The notes: generated by a model not told the origin, from the sequence alone. A stretch of DNA of 64,000 nt from Luteimonas rhizosphaericola (GCF_029888045.1 NZ_JARXRN010000025.1:90343-154342); one strand, 5' to 3'. Shown: positions 40,558 to 48,916, counted from the stretch's first letter. Translations and numbers: made by a program.

Positions 40558-43373
40558 CGCGTCGGATCTCCTTGTGTCGTGGCCCGCGGAGGCCAGTTGC
40601 GCAGGTAGTCGCCGATCACCGCCGCCAGGGTGGCGCCGCTGTGGCGCGACTTCACCAGCCGTCGCAGCACCAGGCCGCTGTCGGCGCCGGGCACCACCGC
40701 GTCGGTGTCCAGCGCGGAGAAGATGATCGCGAGCGTCGGCGGGCTGGCGGCCGCGAGTTCGGCCAGCAGTTCGCTGCCGTCGCCGTCGGGCAGCATCAGG
40801 TCGAGGATGACCAGGTCGTGGTGGCGGGCCGCCAGTTCGCGGCGCGCCTCGGCGAGGCTGCCCGCGCCGTGCAGCCGCAGCGCCTCGTCCTCCAGCAGGT
40901 GCGCGACCAGGGTGCGCAGGTCGGCGTCGTCCTCCACGTGCAGCACCTGCGCGGGCGCTCCGGAACCGCGCAGGCAGGCGCGCACCGCCTCGACCACGCG
41001 CCCCGGATCCAGCGGCTTGTGCAGCCAGTCGACGATGCCCACCGCGCCGCCGCTCACCGCCTCGCGCTCGGGTGCCGGCGGCTGCACGCCCAGCGCCAGG
41101 ATCGGCAGGTGGCGGTAGGCCTGCTGGCTGCGCAGCGCGCGCACGAACGCCAGCCCGTCCTCGTCGGGCAGCGCGAGGTTGACCGTGAGCGCGTACACCG
41201 GGGTGGAGGCCAGCACCTGTCGCGCCTGGGCGGCGGAGGCGGCCACCACGGTCGCGTGGCCGTGCTGTTCCAGCAGCGCCGCAAGCTGCGTCGCCGCGGC
41301 CGCGTCGCCATCCACCAGCAGCACGCGCTGGCGGCCCTCGGCGTCGACCGGCGGGACCGCATTGCGCCGCGCCAGCGGCAGGCGCACGAAGAAGCAGGTG
41401 CCGTGGTCGGTCTGGGTATCGAAGCCGATGCTGCCGCCGAGCTGCTCGACCAGCGAGCGGGTGATCGCCAGCCCGAGGCCGGTGCCGCCGCGCGTGCGCA
41501 CGTCGGACGAATCGGCCTGGGCGAAGCGTTCGAACACGCGCCCGCGGAACGCCTCGGGTATCCCGGCGCCGCGGTCGGCGACCGAGACCTCGACGTGGTC
41601 GTCGCGCAGCGCCAGCACCACCACCACCTCCTCGCCCGGCGGCGAGTGCTTGATCGCGTTCGACAGCAGGTTCGCCATCACCTGGGCGAAGCGGTCCGGG
41701 TCCACGTCCACCTCGGCGTCCTCGCCGGGCACCAGGTGCACGCGCACGCCGAACTCGCCGGCGTAGCCGCCGATCTGCTCGATCGCCTGCGCCAGCAGCG
41801 GCCGCAGCGCCAGCGGCTGCAGGTTCAGCACCAGGCGGCCGCTCTCCAGCTTCTCGATGTCGAGGATGTCGTTGATCAGCCGCACCAGCCGCTCGCTGTT
41901 CTTGTGCGCGATCTCCAGCAGCGGCCGCATCGCTTCGGGCACCTCGCCGGCCATGCCGCCGGTGACCATCGACAGCCCGCCGCGGATCGCGGTCAGCGGC
42001 GTGCGCAGCTCGTGGCTGACGGTGGAGATGAATTCGGCCTTCATGCGTTCGACCTGGCGCCGCGCGGAGACGTCCACCGCCACCGCGAGCACCAGCGGCT
42101 GCTGGTCGGACAGCGCCATCGGCCGCTTCAGCAGTTGCAGCCAGCGTTCCCGACCGTGGACGTCGGCCACCGCCAGCTCGGGGCGGCGCAGTTCCGAGTC
42201 CTCGCGCAGCAGCGCGGTATCGCCCTCGAGCAGCGGCGCCAGCAGGTCGCCGCCGGGCAGGTCCTCCACGCGCTGGCCTTCGACCTGCCCGGGCTGCAGG
42301 CCCAGCAGGGCCGCGAAGGCCTGGTTGCACAGCAGCACCCGGCCGCCGGCGTCGCGCACGAAGATCAGGTTCTCGTCGGCGTCCACCACGCTGCGCAGGA
42401 ACGCCTGCTGGTCGCGCAGGCGTCGGCGCGCGCGCGCCGCCTCGGTGACGTTGCGCACGATGGCCAGGCTTTCGCCGCCGTCGCTGCGCGCGATCCGCAC
42501 CTCGTGGTCGCGACCGTTGTCGTCGTGCCAGTCGAACGCGACCAGGCTGCGGTCCGGATGGCGGGCGAGGTCGGCGAACGCGCCGGCCAGCCCGGCCGGT
42601 ACTTCGCCGCGCCGGCCGCTGGCCTGCGACAGCACCTTGATGCGGCCGTCGGCATGCAGTTCGTACAGGTCGTCGGGCACCGCGCGCAGCAGCGCGGCCT
42701 GGCGCGCCTCGCCGGCACTGGCGATGCGCGCCAGCTGCGCCTGGCGCCGCAGGGTGCGGTTCATCGCGCGCAGGAACCACACCATCAGCAGCGCGATCAC
42801 CAAGCTGCCGCCCAGCACCTGCCAGCGGCCGCGTTCCAGGATCGAGGCGGCCAGCGCGGTCCGCGCGGCCAGCAACGCGCGTTCCTCCGACTCGAGCGCG
42901 CCCAGTTCGGCGCGCAGCGCGTCCATCGTTTCCTTGCCGCCGGCCATGGCCATCACCTGCGCCGCCTGTTCCAGCCCGAGCCGGTCGCGCCGGGCGACAT
43001 TGGCCGCCGCGATCTCCAGCCGGCGGGCGATGTCCGCGTCCAGCGTGCCCAGCCACGCCTCGCGACCGCGGCCGGCCAGCCTGCGTCCGAGTTCGCCGCG
43101 CAGCGCCGCCACGCGCGCGCGACCGTCGCGGTAGGGCGCGAGATACGCCGGATCCGCGGTCAGCACGTAGCCGCGCGAGCCGGTCTCCACGTCCTGCAGC
43201 GCCGAGAACATGCCCTGCACCACGGTGATCAGCTCGAGGCTGTCGGCGATCGCGGCGTTGGTGTCGAGCAGCACCTCCTGGGTGCGCTTGCCCTGCCAGG
43301 CCATCAGGCTCAGCAGCACCAGCGCGGCGGCGAAGCCGAGGTTGTGCAGGGTCGTCCCGGACGGGAGGCGCAA
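40554..43373 (-). CDS. CHASE3-PAS hybrid histidine kinase with two receivers, the first degenerate
   Basis: The 939-residue protein starts at TTG 43373 after GGTGA, because a stop lies just upstream. TM1 is about 12-27. A CHASE3-like extracytoplasmic domain covers about 35-180 (QDVETGSRGYVLTADPAYLAPY), and TM2 about 185-203. Two PAS-type regions lie near 220-430. HisKA has His454 in SHELRTPL. The ATPase domain has ANLLSNAIKHS, DRGAGIP and GGTGLGLAI. Receiver 1 (about 684-800) has Asn732 where the phospho-Asp should be (TVNLALPDEDG), so it cannot accept phosphate normally. Receiver 2 (about 813-930) has Asp858. It is the probable sensor controlling the downstream synthase cluster. Confidence 0.93.
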   Translation of the reverse strand: MRLPSGTTLHNLGFAAALVLLSLMAWQGKRTQEVLLDTNAAIADSLELITVVQGMFSALQDVETGSRGYVLTADPAYLAPYRDGRARVAALRGELGRRLAGRGREAWLGTLDADIARRLEIAAANVARRDRLGLEQAAQVMAMAGGKETMDALRAELGALESEERALLAARTALAASILERGRWQVLGGSLVIALLMVWFLRAMNRTLRRQAQLARIASAGEARQAALLRAVPDDLYELHADGRIKVLSQASGRRGEVPAGLAGAFADLARHPDRSLVAFDWHDDNGRDHEVRIARSDGGESLAIVRNVTEAARARRRLRDQQAFLRSVVDADENLIFVRDAGGRVLLCNQAFAALLGLQPGQVEGQRVEDLPGGDLLAPLLEGDTALLREDSELRRPELAVADVHGRERWLQLLKRPMALSDQQPLVLAVAVDVSARRQVERMKAEFISTVSHELRTPLTAIRGGLSMVTGGMAGEVPEAMRPLLEIAHKNSERLVRLINDILDIEKLESGRLVLNLQPLALRPLLAQAIEQIGGYAGEFGVRVHLVPGEDAEVDVDPDRFAQVMANLLSNAIKHSPPGEEVVVVLALRDDHVEVSVADRGAGIPEAFRGRVFERFAQADSSDVRTRGGTGLGLAITRSLVEQLGGSIGFDTQTDHGTCFFVRLPLARRNAVPPVDAEGRQRVLLVDGDAAAATQLAALLEQHGHATVVAASAAQARQVLASTPVYALTVNLALPDEDGLAFVRALRSQQAYRHLPILALGVQPPAPEREAVSGGAVGIVDWLHKPLDPGRVVEAVRACLRGSGAPAQVLHVEDDADLRTLVAHLLEDEALRLHGAGSLAEARRELAARHHDLVILDLMLPDGDGSELLAELAAASPPTLAIIFSALDTDAVVPGADSGLVLRRLVKSRHSGATLAAVIGDYLRNWPPRATTQGDPTR

Positions 43374-43683
43374 GTGAGGTCACCTGAAGCGGTCCGGGCC
43401 GATGCTAGCGGCTCGCCGTCGTGATGTCGTGGACTCAGGTCGCAGGCCCGGACGCAGTTCACGTCCGGCGGTGCGCCGCGACCACGCGAAGTCGACATCC
43501 CCGGTGGTAACACGCAGGCACTCGCCCCCGCGCTGCGCCGCTCCGCGCACGGGCCCGGATACCGCCCGTGCCGCAGCGTGGCGCTGCGCTGCGACGGCGA
43601 GGCGATGGCACAGCGATCGCGATCGCGAAGCAAAGGCAGTCGCGAGGCACGAACACGGCGACGCGAGACGAGGACGCGAACCG
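43374..43683. other. 310-bp non-coding divergent region
   Basis: It lies between the divergent hybrid-kinase and KTSC-type genes. It holds GCGATCGCGATCGCG near 43613-43627 and a run of CGCGA repeats, but no convincing promoter, terminator or RNA gene was seen. Confidence 0.5.
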
Positions 43684-43920
43684 ATGACACCCTACCGCGA
43701 TGCCGACGGTGATTCGGGCGTGGCCGCCTACGAAAGCGGCCCCGGATGGATCGTGGTGCGCTTCCACCGCGGCGGCACCTACCGCTACGACGACAGCCAT
43801 CCCGGACGCCTGCACGTGCTGGAGATGCAGCGCCTGGCCGCCGCCGGCAACGACCTCAACACCTACATCAACCGTCACGTCCGCGACGACTACGCGCAAC
43901 GCATCACGTCGCCCGGATAA
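43684..43920 (+). CDS. Small KTSC-like protein
   Basis: The 78-residue protein has the pattern YRDADGDSGVAAYESG, then IVVRFHRGGTYRYDD, then LHVLEMQRLAAAGNDLNTYINRHVRDDYA. This compact beta-rich unit resembles KTSC-type domains and is common as a stand-alone protein in Xanthomonadaceae. A GAGGA site lies about 10 nt upstream of ATG 43684. It is followed after 10 bp by the interspersed repeat at 43931. Function unknown. Confidence 0.8.
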   Translation: MTPYRDADGDSGVAAYESGPGWIVVRFHRGGTYRYDDSHPGRLHVLEMQRLAAAGNDLNTYINRHVRDDYAQRITSPG

Positions 43921-43930
43921 GCCGTTGCCC

Positions 43931-44087
43931 GTAGCCCGGATAAGCCCGCAGGGCGCATCCGGGCGCGCCGAGACCGGACTCGCGCCACGCCGTCCGCGTC
44001 TTCCCGTTCGCCTGCGCGGTTTGCGCGCTTGACGGTTCCGGAGGTGGTGCCGTGGCCCCGGGTGCGGCTTCGCCTTACCCGGGCTAC
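43931..44087. repeat. Paired interspersed repeat
   Basis: Left end GTAGCCCGGATAAGCCCGCA and right end CTTACCCGGGCTAC are 157 bp from end to end. The repeat lies immediately after the KTSC-like gene. Confidence 0.88.
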
Positions 44088-44098
44088 GTGGCCCGCGC

Positions 44099-44132
44099 GT
44101 AGCACGGACAAGCCCGCAGGACGCATCCGGGG
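44099..44132 (+). repeat. Solo left end of the interspersed repeat
   Basis: GTAGCACGGACAAGCCCGCA and GCATCCGGGG form a single diverged left end with no partner downstream. It sits 7 bp before the -35 of the ArsR promoter. Confidence 0.8.
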
Positions 44133-44138
44133 CCCGCC

Positions 44139-44173
44139 TTGACATAATTCGATGATTAGCTAATCATCGCAAC
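44139..44173 (+). promoter_or_regulatory. Leaderless-type promoter and operator of the SdpR-like gene
   Basis: TTGACA (44139-44144), 17 nt, AATCAT (44162-44167) and 6 nt precede ATG 44174. The perfect 18-bp palindrome GATGATTAGCTAATCATC (44151-44168) covers the spacer and the -10. There is no SD. This is strong evidence for autorepression. Confidence 0.72.
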
Positions 44174-44476
44174 ATGAGCCAGGTGTTCAAAGCCCTTTCC
44201 GATCCCACCCGCCGACGCGTGCTGCAGCTGCTGCGCGAGGGCCCGCTGAGCGCGGGCGAACTGAGTGACCAGTTCGACGTGTCCAAGCCGACGATGTCGG
44301 CGCACTTCGCGGTGCTGAAGGAGGCCGACCTCGTGGACACCGAGAAGTCCGGCAAGTCCGTCATCTACCACCTCAAGCTCTCGGTGCTGGAGGAAGCGCT
44401 GCTGGGCTTCGTGCATTCCGTCGGCGTGGGCACGAGCGCATCGAAAACCAGGAAAAAGAGGGAGATCGCACGATGA
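44174..44476 (+). CDS. ArsR-family autorepressor (SdpR-like)
   Basis: The 100-residue protein has a winged helix typical of the SdpR branch of ArsR: FKALSDPTRRRVLQLLREGPLSAGELSDQFDVSKPTMSAHFAVLKEADLV, then a wing EKSGKSVIYHL. It has no metal-binding cysteine pair. Its stop overlaps the start of a membrane-protein gene (ATGA, 44473-44476), like the sdpRI pair of Bacillus, where the membrane protein SdpI relieves repression. It should bind the palindrome at 44151-44168. Confidence 0.92.
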   Translation: MSQVFKALSDPTRRRVLQLLREGPLSAGELSDQFDVSKPTMSAHFAVLKEADLVDTEKSGKSVIYHLKLSVLEEALLGFVHSVGVGTSASKTRKKREIAR

Positions 44477-44853
44477 ACAGGGAACTGACCGGCTACATTG
44501 CCTGGGCCGTCGGCATCATCGCCGTGGCGCTGGTGGCGAGCTACGCACGCAAGCTCGGCCATATCGACCAGGACACCACCACGCGCGTGGTGATCGGACT
44601 CAACGGGCTGATGATCGCCTGGATCGGCAACCGCATGCCCAAGGCCGTGGCGCCGAGCGTCGCGGTCGCCAGGGTCAAGCGGCTCGGCGGCTGGTCGATG
44701 GTGCTCAGCGGCCTGGTCTACGCGGGCCTGTGGGCGTTCGCGCCGATCCCGGTGGCGGTCGCGGGCGGCTGCGCCGCGATCATCCTCGGCATCGCGGTGA
44801 CGTTCGCCTACTGCATGCGGCTGCGACGCAGGGCGAACACCGGCGTCGCTTGA
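44473..44853 (+). CDS. Membrane protein partner of the SdpR-like repressor
   Basis: The 126-residue protein has four predicted transmembrane helices: YIAWAVGIIAVALVASYA, VVIGLNGLMIAWIG, WSMVLSGLVYAGLWAFA and AGGCAAIILGIAVTFAYCM. It is co-translated with the repressor. By analogy with SdpI it could be an immunity or signal-relay protein, but similarity to SdpI is only general. No toxin gene is seen next to it. Confidence 0.8.
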   Translation: MNRELTGYIAWAVGIIAVALVASYARKLGHIDQDTTTRVVIGLNGLMIAWIGNRMPKAVAPSVAVARVKRLGGWSMVLSGLVYAGLWAFAPIPVAVAGGCAAIILGIAVTFAYCMRLRRRANTGVA

Positions 44854-44983
44854 ATGACATCGCGGTCCTGTCTCTCTTCGTGGCGGCCGTTCCGGGAGGC
44901 GTGAAGCGTGGAGTCTTCAAGCTCGTTCGCCCACCGTCCGATCGATGCTCGACGCAGTCGCAGGTCGCGCGGCGCCTGCCAAA

Positions 44984-45064
44984 CCCCGGGTGCGGCTTCG
45001 CCTTACCCGGGCTACGCCGGAACCGCTTGCGTCGCCCGGACAAGCCCGCAGGGTGCATCCGGGG
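44984..45064. repeat. Interspersed repeat with ends in reverse order
   Basis: The right-type end (CCCCGGGTGCGG ... CTTACCCGGGCTAC) comes first and a left-type end (GTCGCCCGGACAAGCCCGCA ... GCATCCGGGG) follows. The ends therefore point outward, unlike the other copies. The repeat lies between two convergent genes. Confidence 0.85.
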
Positions 45065-45110
45065 CGGTGGCCGCGGAGCACTCCGGGGGCGCTGTCCTCC
45101 CAACTCCCGA

Positions 45111-45785
45111 TCACTCCATCAGCGCCTGCAGCGCCCAGGTGTCGAGGAAGGCGACCACGCGCACGATGCGGCCGTCGGTGTCGAACACCATGTGCCAGGC
45201 GTAGTGGTTGGCGTAGGTGCCGCCGTCGTTCGCGCGCGCGGTGCCGCGCCAGACCGCCACCACCGTATCGCCCTGCGCCACCAGGTGGTCGAGCTCGGGC
45301 ACGATCGGCGTGGCCAGGCGCGCGGTGATCGGCGCGACCGCGTTGTCCATGAAGTCGCGCTTGCCGCGGTAGACGCCCGAGACCGGACTGTCGCCGGCAA
45401 CGGTCCACACGGCGTCCTCGTGCAGCAGGTCGAACACGTTGCCGGTGCCGGCGCGCCAGGCCTCGAAGGCGGCGCGGACGCGGGCCTCGTTCGCCGCGGT
45501 GCGGGTGCCGGCATCGGCCCGCGACGGCGCCGCCGAGTTCGCCGAGGCGAGGCCCGACGGGATGGCGCCGTATGCGGCCGGTCTCGCCTGCGACGCGGAG
45601 GCGAGGCCCGAGACCAGCAGTGTTCCCGCCAGCAGCCACCCGCACCGCGCGCGCGCGCCTCCGCCTCCGGCACCTGCTCGCGGCGCCGGGGGAAGGAGGG
45701 AGCGACGCGTCACGCCGGCCTCGGCGGGCGCACGCGTGCGGGGCGCGCCGACGCGCAGGGACACACCGTTCCCGATGCCGCTCAT
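45111..45785 (-). CDS. Exported NTF2/SnoaL-like protein
   Basis: The 224-residue protein has a long N-region, then a hydrophobic segment WLLAGTLLVSGLASASQA (about 50-67) that looks like a signal or anchor. The C-terminal 130 residues are SnoaL/NTF2-like: VRAAFEAWRAGTGNVFDLLHEDAVWTVAG, then VYRGKRDFMDN, then HYAWHMVFDTDGRIVRVVAFLDTW. The pocket could bind or isomerise a small molecule. The start overlaps the SDR stop (45782-45785), so the genes act in one operon. Confidence 0.82.
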   Translation of the reverse strand: MSGIGNGVSLRVGAPRTRAPAEAGVTRRSLLPPAPRAGAGGGGARARCGWLLAGTLLVSGLASASQARPAAYGAIPSGLASANSAAPSRADAGTRTAANEARVRAAFEAWRAGTGNVFDLLHEDAVWTVAGDSPVSGVYRGKRDFMDNAVAPITARLATPIVPELDHLVAQGDTVVAVWRGTARANDGGTYANHYAWHMVFDTDGRIVRVVAFLDTWALQALME

Positions 45786-46516
45786 GCCGGGCTCCTGACG
45801 TGGCGGACCACGATGTCGGTGGTGTCCACGTCGGCCGGCTGGGCGATGGCGTGGGCGATGGCGTTGGCGATCGCCTCGGGCTTGAGCGCGATCTGGCGGA
45901 ACTGGTCGATCGTCTTGGCGGTCTCGGCGTGGGTGATGGTGTTCGCGAGTTCCGATTCCACCGCGCCGGGGTACACGCAGGTCACGCGCACGACGTCGCT
46001 CTCCATGCGCAGGCCCTCGGAGATCGCGCGCACCGCGTACTTGGTGGCGCAGTACACCGCGGCGCTGTGCATCACGAACAGGCCGGCGATCGAGGACACG
46101 TTGACCACGTGGCCGTGGCCCTGGGCTTCCATCCGCGGCAGCACGGCGGCGATGCCGTGCAGCACGCCGCGGATGTTGACGTCGATCATCGTGTCCCATT
46201 CGTCGGTCTTGAGCGCCGACAGAGGCGCCAGCGGCATCACGCCGGCGTTGTTGACCAGTACGTCGACGCGGCCGTAGCGGGCGACGGCGTCGTCGACGAA
46301 GGCCTGCATGTCCTCGCGCGAGGTCACGTCCAGCACGCGCGCATGCGCGGTGCCGCCGTCGGCGGCGATGCCGGCGGCCAAGGCCTGGAGCCGGTCGGTG
46401 CGGCGCGCGCCCAGCACCACGGTGGCGCCGCGTGCGGCCAGCGTGCGAGCGGTGGTCTCGCCGATGCCGCTGCTGGCGCCGGTGATGAGCACGATCCTGT
46501 CGTTGAGGTCTTTCAT
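45782..46516 (-). CDS. SDR-family NAD(P)-dependent oxidoreductase
   Basis: The 244-residue classical SDR has TGASSGIGE at residues 12-20, NNAGVM near 88, NVSSIAGL and the catalytic YCATK. It resembles the YdfG/serine-dehydrogenase-like group. The start is ATG 46516. It follows the Atu4866-like gene by 70 bp and overlaps the NTF2-like gene. The LysR gene at 47052 is divergent and probably controls all three. Confidence 0.92.
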   Translation of the reverse strand: MKDLNDRIVLITGASSGIGETTARTLAARGATVVLGARRTDRLQALAAGIAADGGTAHARVLDVTSREDMQAFVDDAVARYGRVDVLVNNAGVMPLAPLSALKTDEWDTMIDVNIRGVLHGIAAVLPRMEAQGHGHVVNVSSIAGLFVMHSAAVYCATKYAVRAISEGLRMESDVVRVTCVYPGAVESELANTITHAETAKTIDQFRQIALKPEAIANAIAHAIAQPADVDTTDIVVRHVRSPA

Positions 46517-46586
46517 GGTCGGGTTTCCTGTTGCAGTGGGGGAAGGGACGCACCGCGCGGAGGGCGGTGGTGCGGCGGCGCCGGGC

Positions 46587-46952
46587 TCAGCGCGCGCCGG
46601 ACGGGGCGGCCGGATCGGCCCCGGGCACCACCCGGCGCAGCACCATGCCGCCGTGGTGCAGCACGTGCTCCGACACGAACACACCGTCGGCGGTGAAGCC
46701 GGTGTCGTCCACGTAGTCGATGTGGTTGCCGGTGACCCGGTAGCGGCCCTGGTAGGCGCTTTCGCGCGTGCCGCGGGCCTCGTCGTAGCGCCCGTCGGGC
46801 AGCAGGGCGTGGCGCACGCGACCGTCGTCGGTGACCCACAGGCCGACGTAGGGGTGCGGGTCGGCCGCGGGCGCGGGGCCGGAGGCCGCCAGGGCGCCAG
46901 CGAGCAGGGCCGGGGCCAGGGCGCTGGCGGGGCGGCGGGGGGAATCGGTCAT
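46587..46952 (-). CDS. Exported Atu4866-like protein
   Basis: The 121-residue protein has an N-terminal signal (ALAPALLAGALAASGPAPAAD). The core YVGLWVTDDGRVRHALLPDG, GRYDEARGTRESAYQGRYRVTGNHIDYVDDTGF (in outline) and HHGGMVLRRV matches the small beta-barrel family named after Agrobacterium Atu4866. Function is unknown; family genes often sit next to SDR genes and LysR regulators, as here. It is the first gene after the LysR divergent promoter. Confidence 0.85.
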   Translation of the reverse strand: MTDSPRRPASALAPALLAGALAASGPAPAADPHPYVGLWVTDDGRVRHALLPDGRYDEARGTRESAYQGRYRVTGNHIDYVDDTGFTADGVFVSEHVLHHGGMVLRRVVPGADPAAPSGAR

Positions 46953-47032
46953 GGCGGGACTCCGTCGTTGGGCTCGGGAGAGACGATAGGGGCCGGAGAC
47001 TGTCGCGAGAAGCCGGCAATTGCTGATTGCAC

Positions 47033-47051
47033 TGGTTAGACTTGCTAACCA
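47033..47051 (+). promoter_or_regulatory. LysR-type operator abutting the regulator start codon
   Basis: TGGTTAGACTTGCTAACCA is a perfect inverted repeat (7-bp arms, 5-bp centre) with the T-N11-A core TTAG-N5-CTAA. It ends at the base before ATG 47052, so no SD is possible for that start. It is 81 bp from the divergent gene. Confidence 0.78.
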
Positions 47052-47948
47052 ATGTCGCCCGACCTCAACCTCCTGCGCCTGTTCCTCGCCGTCGCCGAGG
47101 CGGGCAGCTTCCGCGCCGCCGCCGACGCGCTGGGCGTCACCCGCTCGGCCGTCAGCCAGGGCATCCGCCGACTCGAGGACACGCTGGGCGTGGCCCTGGT
47201 CCAGCGCACCACCCGCAGCGTCCGGCTCACCGAGGCGGGCGAACGCCTGCATGCGCAGGTCGCCGCGCCGCTGCGCACGGTCGGCGCCGCGCTCGATGAG
47301 GCGGTCGACGACGGCCCGCCGCGCGGCCTGCTGCGGGTCAGCGTGTCGTCGATCGCCGAACGGTTCCTGTCCGGCCCGTTCGTGGCCGCCTTCGCCCAGG
47401 CGTATCCGGGCATCACCCTGGATGTCACCGTGACCGACGCTCCGGTGGATCTGGTCGCCGCCGGCTTCGATGCCGGCGTGCAGCTGGGCGAGGTGATCGA
47501 GCAGGACATGGTGGCGGTGCCGTTCAGCGGCCCGCAGCGGCAGCTGGCGGTGGCCGCGCCCGCCTACGTCGAGGCGCACGGCCTGCCGCGGCATCCGCGC
47601 GAGCTCGTGCACCACCGCTGCATCGGCTGGCGTCCCGCGCCGGAGACTGCGCCCTATCGCTGGGAGTTCAGCGAAGATGGGCGCGAGTTCGCGGTCGACG
47701 TGGATCCGCAGGTCACCACCAACGACCTGCGCGTGATGCTGACCACGGCGCTGTCCGGCGGCGGGATCACGTTCGGCCTGGAGGAGAATTTCCGGGACTG
47801 GATCCGCGCCGGACGCCTGGTGCCGATGCTGCAGGACTACCTGCCGCCGTTTGCCGGCTTCTTCCTCTACTTCCCCAACCGCCACAACCAGCCGCGCAAG
47901 CTGCGCGCGCTGGTGGAGCACGTGCGCACGTTCGGCGAGCCCGGATAA
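47052..47948 (+). CDS. LysR-family transcription regulator
   Basis: The 298-residue protein starts MSPDLNLLRLFLAVAEAGSFRAAADALGVTRSAVSQGIRRLEDTLG, the LysR helix-turn-helix. A periplasmic-binding-like effector domain follows from about 88. It is close to the PgrR/DsdC-like group that controls redox genes. It is divergent from the Atu4866/SDR/NTF2 genes and has an operator next to its start, so it probably represses itself and activates those genes. No SD is visible. Confidence 0.93.
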   Translation: MSPDLNLLRLFLAVAEAGSFRAAADALGVTRSAVSQGIRRLEDTLGVALVQRTTRSVRLTEAGERLHAQVAAPLRTVGAALDEAVDDGPPRGLLRVSVSSIAERFLSGPFVAAFAQAYPGITLDVTVTDAPVDLVAAGFDAGVQLGEVIEQDMVAVPFSGPQRQLAVAAPAYVEAHGLPRHPRELVHHRCIGWRPAPETAPYRWEFSEDGREFAVDVDPQVTTNDLRVMLTTALSGGGITFGLEENFRDWIRAGRLVPMLQDYLPPFAGFFLYFPNRHNQPRKLRALVEHVRTFGEPG

Positions 47949-48205
47949 CCTGCGATACGGCACGCAGGCAGCCGGAAACCGGATCATGCCCGGCTTCCAG
48001 CCGACCGAGGGTGACGTCAGCCAGATCCGGGGAGTGGCCGGGACTTCTCTTGCGACGTGTCCGGCGACGGCTTTGCTGGTAGGGTGCGGGCGCGAACGGC
48101 GGAGCGCATCGGCGCAAGCCGACGGCTCGCCCAGGCCGGCCCCGCTTCCCGGCGCCTGTCCGTCGGACCGAATCGCTTGTGACGCAGGAATCCGGGAGGA
48201 TACGC

Positions 48206-48916
48206 ATGGAGTTTCATGAGTTCGGGCGCGGCGGAGGCGAGCCCCTCGTGTTCTTCATGGGGACGCCGCAGCGAGGCGAATCCGGGAGCGAGTTCTCCGA
48301 ACTGGCGACCCGGTCGAACGTACGGCTGATCTGCCCGACGCGCCCCTGGTACGACCGTGCCGACTGCGAGCCTTCATTCGATGTCTGCACCCGGCACACC
48401 CTGCAGTACCTGGAATCCATCGGCATCGGCAGCTGCCATGCGATGGGGGGCAGCGGCGGCGGGCCATTCGCGCTCCACCTGGCGGCCAACGCTCCGGACC
48501 GTGTGCGGGGGTGCTATCTGCTGGCGTCGATGGGCACGCCGGAGACGTTCACCCGGACGGTGACCTCGCCGCCGACGCTCCAGCTGCTCGAGCTGTTCCG
48601 CGGCAACAGCTACGAGGATGCAATGCAGGCGCTCGGCACTTGGGGCGTGCCCCGTGACCTGGCCCACGGCGCCTGGGGCGACTTCAAGGTGCTCCTGGGG
48701 TCGTGGGACTCGATTCCGTATGCCAACGCACCGATGGTCTACGTCCATCATGGCGAAGGCGACGAGAACGCGCCCGTCGAGAGCATCGCAGACCTCGCTT
48801 CCCGGTTGCCGAAGTGCGAATGGAGAATTTCGAACGACGCCAGCCATGTCGCACTCGCGCAGGACGAATCGTTCACCGAGTTGAAAAGGATCTTTGCTGA
48901 AGTCGGCCGGCAATGA
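48206..48916 (+). CDS. Alpha/beta hydrolase
   Basis: The 236-residue protein has the nucleophile elbow MGGSGGGP with Ser83. A late acid in HHGEGDENAPV and a histidine in NDASHVAL complete the likely triad. The oxyanion region is VFFMGTPQRGES. SD GGGAGGA lies at 48194-48200, 5 nt before ATG 48206; the frame also opens at GTG 48179. The gene stands alone and is followed by an interspersed repeat. Substrate unknown. Confidence 0.88.
   Translation: MEFHEFGRGGGEPLVFFMGTPQRGESGSEFSELATRSNVRLICPTRPWYDRADCEPSFDVCTRHTLQYLESIGIGSCHAMGGSGGGPFALHLAANAPDRVRGCYLLASMGTPETFTRTVTSPPTLQLLELFRGNSYEDAMQALGTWGVPRDLAHGAWGDFKVLLGSWDSIPYANAPMVYVHHGEGDENAPVESIADLASRLPKCEWRISNDASHVALAQDESFTELKRIFAEVGRQ

Noticed and set aside
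40536..43424. A 962-codon plus-strand open frame opposite the hybrid kinase
   Set aside because: It is antisense to an intact kinase with complete HisKA, ATPase and receiver motifs; its product is His/Gln/Arg-rich with no recognisable domain.
43611..43628. GCGATCGCGATCGCG as a HIP1-type or origin-like element
   Set aside because: It is a single occurrence in a GC-rich gap; no DnaA boxes or repeats surround it.
47037..47048. Fifth copy of the shared leaderless promoter spacing at the LysR gene
   Set aside because: A -10-like TAGACT exists, but it lies 9 nt from the ATG and has no -35 at 17 nt, so it does not fit the pattern of the other four.
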